From an uncultured Lachnospiraceae bacterium (lineage in GTDB: Bacteria; Bacillota; Clostridia; Lachnospirales; Lachnospiraceae): a stretch of DNA of 5,904 bases. Position 1 is the first letter of the stretch, and each line of letters starts with the position of its first letter. This document shows, in pieces, positions 5,901-5,904 of this stretch. The stretch is taken from the NCBI GenBank assembly GCA_905235345.1, contig CAJOLO010000148.1, forward strand, positions 1-5,904, written 5' to 3'. A program made the translations under genes and the position numbers. The notes under the pieces are model-generated. The model had not been told where the DNA came from. It saw only the letters and a program-made list of their open reading frames with translations, and ran no database searches.

Positions 5901-5904
5901 TGCT

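Overview
The window is a stretch of low-GC Firmicutes chromosome, most likely from the Clostridia and probably a Lachnospiraceae-type organism. That placement rests on AT-rich intergenic DNA, AGG/AAGG-type ribosome binding sites, the style of the proteins (a cysteine-rich RsmH tail, an FtsL with a long charged N-terminus, a PBP2 without PASTA domains) and gene order. It is a judgement from remembered relatives, not a search result.

Layout, all genes on the + strand. (1) 56-970: lgt, the prolipoprotein diacylglyceryl transferase. It is closed off by a perfect 20-bp stem terminator at 1055-1121. (2) 971-1567: about 600 bases without a credible protein gene. It holds the lgt terminator, several AT-rich dyads, a possible distal promoter and a good proximal promoter (-35 at 1399, -10 at 1422). 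Directly behind that -10 lie five GTGG boxes at exact 10-base spacing (1428-1472), which is the expected form of a MraZ operator. (3) 1568-5749: the start of the division and cell wall (dcw) cluster: mraZ, rsmH (mraW), an ftsL-like gene, and a class B penicillin-binding protein of the FtsI/SpoVD type. A hairpin sits between ftsL and the PBP gene. (4) 5750-5904: 155 bases rich in inverted repeats after the PBP stop, with no gene visible before the window ends.

How the genes work together: MraZ probably represses its own promoter and so sets cluster expression. RsmH methylates 16S rRNA (C1402). FtsL is a bitopic divisome protein that connects to the septal synthase, and the PBP is the septal or spore peptidoglycan transpeptidase. 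Lgt is a separate envelope unit that lipidates prolipoproteins.

This is mostly ordinary core genome, and I see no new defence or mobile system. The points most worth a second look are: an apparent in-frame loss of four residues in the first AbrB-type half of MraZ, next to an unusually regular operator array; a cysteine pair in the PBP with the spacing of the SpoVD redox switch; a 79-residue acidic tail in place of PASTA domains; the mid-operon hairpin; and the multi-hairpin region at the right edge.
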